Positions 4,786 through 5,612 of a stretch of DNA of 5,612 nucleotides are shown in pieces. A model generated the notes under the pieces. That model worked only from the letters and a program-made list of their open reading frames with translations. It was not told where the DNA came from and made no database searches. A program made the position numbers and the translations under genes. Origin of the DNA: Syntrophaceae bacterium (GTDB lineage Bacteria; Desulfobacterota; SM23-61); NCBI GenBank assembly GCA_003154025.1, contig PMCE01000570.1, positions 5,491-11,102 on the forward strand, written 5' to 3'. Within the stretch, counting starts at the first letter, position 1. Each line of letters begins with the position of its first letter.

Positions 4786-5612
4786 AACTCATCTAACCCA
4801 AGCACTCATTCTACCGTGCGGGGCTTCTTCCTCACCTCGGCCTCCTGGTTCATCGTGGCCACGCTGGCCGGGTTTACGGGGGCCATTTCCCTGGTGGCGC
4901 CCGACTTCCTGCAGGGGATTCCCTGGCTCGTCTTCGGAAGGATCCGCCCCATCCACACCAACCTGATGATCTTCGGTTTCGTGGGCGCCGCCCTCCTGGG
5001 GGGGGTCCACTACTCCGTCCCATCCCTGGTCCGGGCCCCCCTGTACAGCGAAAAGCTGGGGCGGGCTACTCTCTGGGTCTATAACCTGGCCATGGCCTCC
5101 GGCTCCATCACCCTCTCCCTGGGGTATACCCAGAGCCGGGAATATGCCGAGTGGATCTGGCCGGTGGATATCCTGGTCCTCCTGTCTCTGGCAATGATTT
5201 TTTATAACCTTCTCCGAACCGTTCTCCTCCGGCAGGAGAAGCTCCTCTACGTCTCGGTGTGGTATGCCTTCGCCGCCCTGGTCTTCACCTCATTCATCTA
5301 CTTTTTCGGCAACGCCATGTGGAACCCTTCCACCGGGGCCATCACCGGCATGCCCGACGCCATCCTGGCCTGGTTCTACGGACACGGGATCGTGGGGCTC
5401 TTCCTCACCCCGCTGGCGGTAGCCGTGGCCTATTATGTCATCCCCATCGTGAGCCGGGCCCCCCTCTTCAGCCACGCCCTGTCCCTCGTCGGTTTCTGGT
5501 CGATCCTCATGTTCTACCCCCACATCGGTACCCATCACCTCCTCCAGACTCCGGCGCCCACGTGGCTGAAGATCGTCGCCATCACCGGCAGCATCGGCAT
5601 GCTCATTCCCGT
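4783..5612 (+). CDS. ccoN: cbb3-type cytochrome c oxidase subunit I (CcoN-like), 3'-partial
   Basis: 276 complete codons are visible and the frame runs open off the right edge; the full family protein is about 450-500 residues. It is a heme-copper oxidase catalytic subunit of the C (cbb3) class. Helix I starts near residue 15. FGRIRPIHTNLMIFGF follows, with His58, the expected low-spin heme b ligand. WFYGHGIVGLF contains His201, matching the CuB His of CcoN. YPHIGTHHL contains His251-His252, the other two CuB ligands. Tyr245, six residues before His251, sits where cbb3 oxidases have their His-crosslinked catalytic Tyr (YIWAGPHH in Pseudomonas). These residues support O2 reduction rather than NO reduction. 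It probably accepts electrons from the ACIII encoded upstream through a c-type cytochrome. The C-terminal helices with the heme b3 ligand, and any ccoO/ccoP, are outside the window. The start is TTG 4783. Confidence 0.9.
   Translation, partial: MNSSNPSTHSTVRGFFLTSASWFIVATLAGFTGAISLVAPDFLQGIPWLVFGRIRPIHTNLMIFGFVGAALLGGVHYSVPSLVRAPLYSEKLGRATLWVYNLAMASGSITLSLGYTQSREYAEWIWPVDILVLLSLAMIFYNLLRTVLLRQEKLLYVSVWYAFAALVFTSFIYFFGNAMWNPSTGAITGMPDAILAWFYGHGIVGLFLTPLAVAVAYYVIPIVSRAPLFSHALSLVGFWSILMFYPHIGTHHLLQTPAPTWLKIVAITGSIGMLIP

Noticed and set aside
4816..4818. GTG as the start of the ccoN-like gene.
   Set aside because: It has no ribosome binding site; TTG 4783 has AAGAGG at good spacing and leaves a normal short N-terminal tail before helix I.

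Overview
The window is an accessory respiratory locus with all genes on the + strand. It holds the downstream part of an alternative complex III (ACIII, quinol:electron acceptor oxidoreductase) operon, followed by the start of a cbb3-type (CcoN-like) heme-copper oxidase. The DNA is GC-rich, with tightly packed and overlapping genes. The combination of ACIII, a small multiheme c3/c7-like cytochrome, a CcoN-type oxidase and a stray four-helix-bundle (23S IVS-type) gene suggests a Gram-negative bacterium of the Desulfobacterota/deltaproteobacterial kind. This is inference from gene content: Acidobacteriota, NC10 or Rokubacteria-like lineages are also possible.

Layout. 1-564: 3' part of the iron-sulfur subunit ActB, cut by the window edge. 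565-683: a 119-base spacer filled mostly by a long imperfect palindrome (about 586-669). 684-2021: ActC, an NrfD-type ten-helix quinol-binding membrane subunit with a TTG start. 2011-2523: ActD (DUF3341), overlapping actC. 2507 (or 2486)-3727: ActF, the second NrfD-like subunit, overlapping actD. 3752-4279: ActA-like membrane-anchored multiheme cytochrome c with four CXXCH sites and one unusual CX3CH site. 4279-4767: an AT-richer island with a four-helix-bundle (S23/IVS-type) gene, bracketed by doubled repeats in inverted orientation. 4783-5612: N-terminal half of a CcoN-like oxidase subunit I, with a TTG start and cut by the window edge.

How the genes work together. ActC and ActF sit in the membrane and are the candidates for quinol oxidation. 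ActB iron-sulfur clusters and ActA hemes would carry electrons on the outer face of the membrane. ActD is a membrane accessory subunit. The oxidase encoded just downstream is the likely electron acceptor, so the locus probably encodes a quinol-to-oxygen branch. The monoheme cytochrome ActE is not found between actD and actF, and actA lies at the 3' end of the cluster.

The most unusual part is 4279-4767. A gene of the family normally found in intervening sequences of 23S rRNA genes lies in the loop of an inverted repeat, as a 23S IVS does, but inside an apparent respiratory mRNA between actA and ccoN. A second intergenic palindrome, between actB and actC, has the same doubled-repeat plan with no gene inside.
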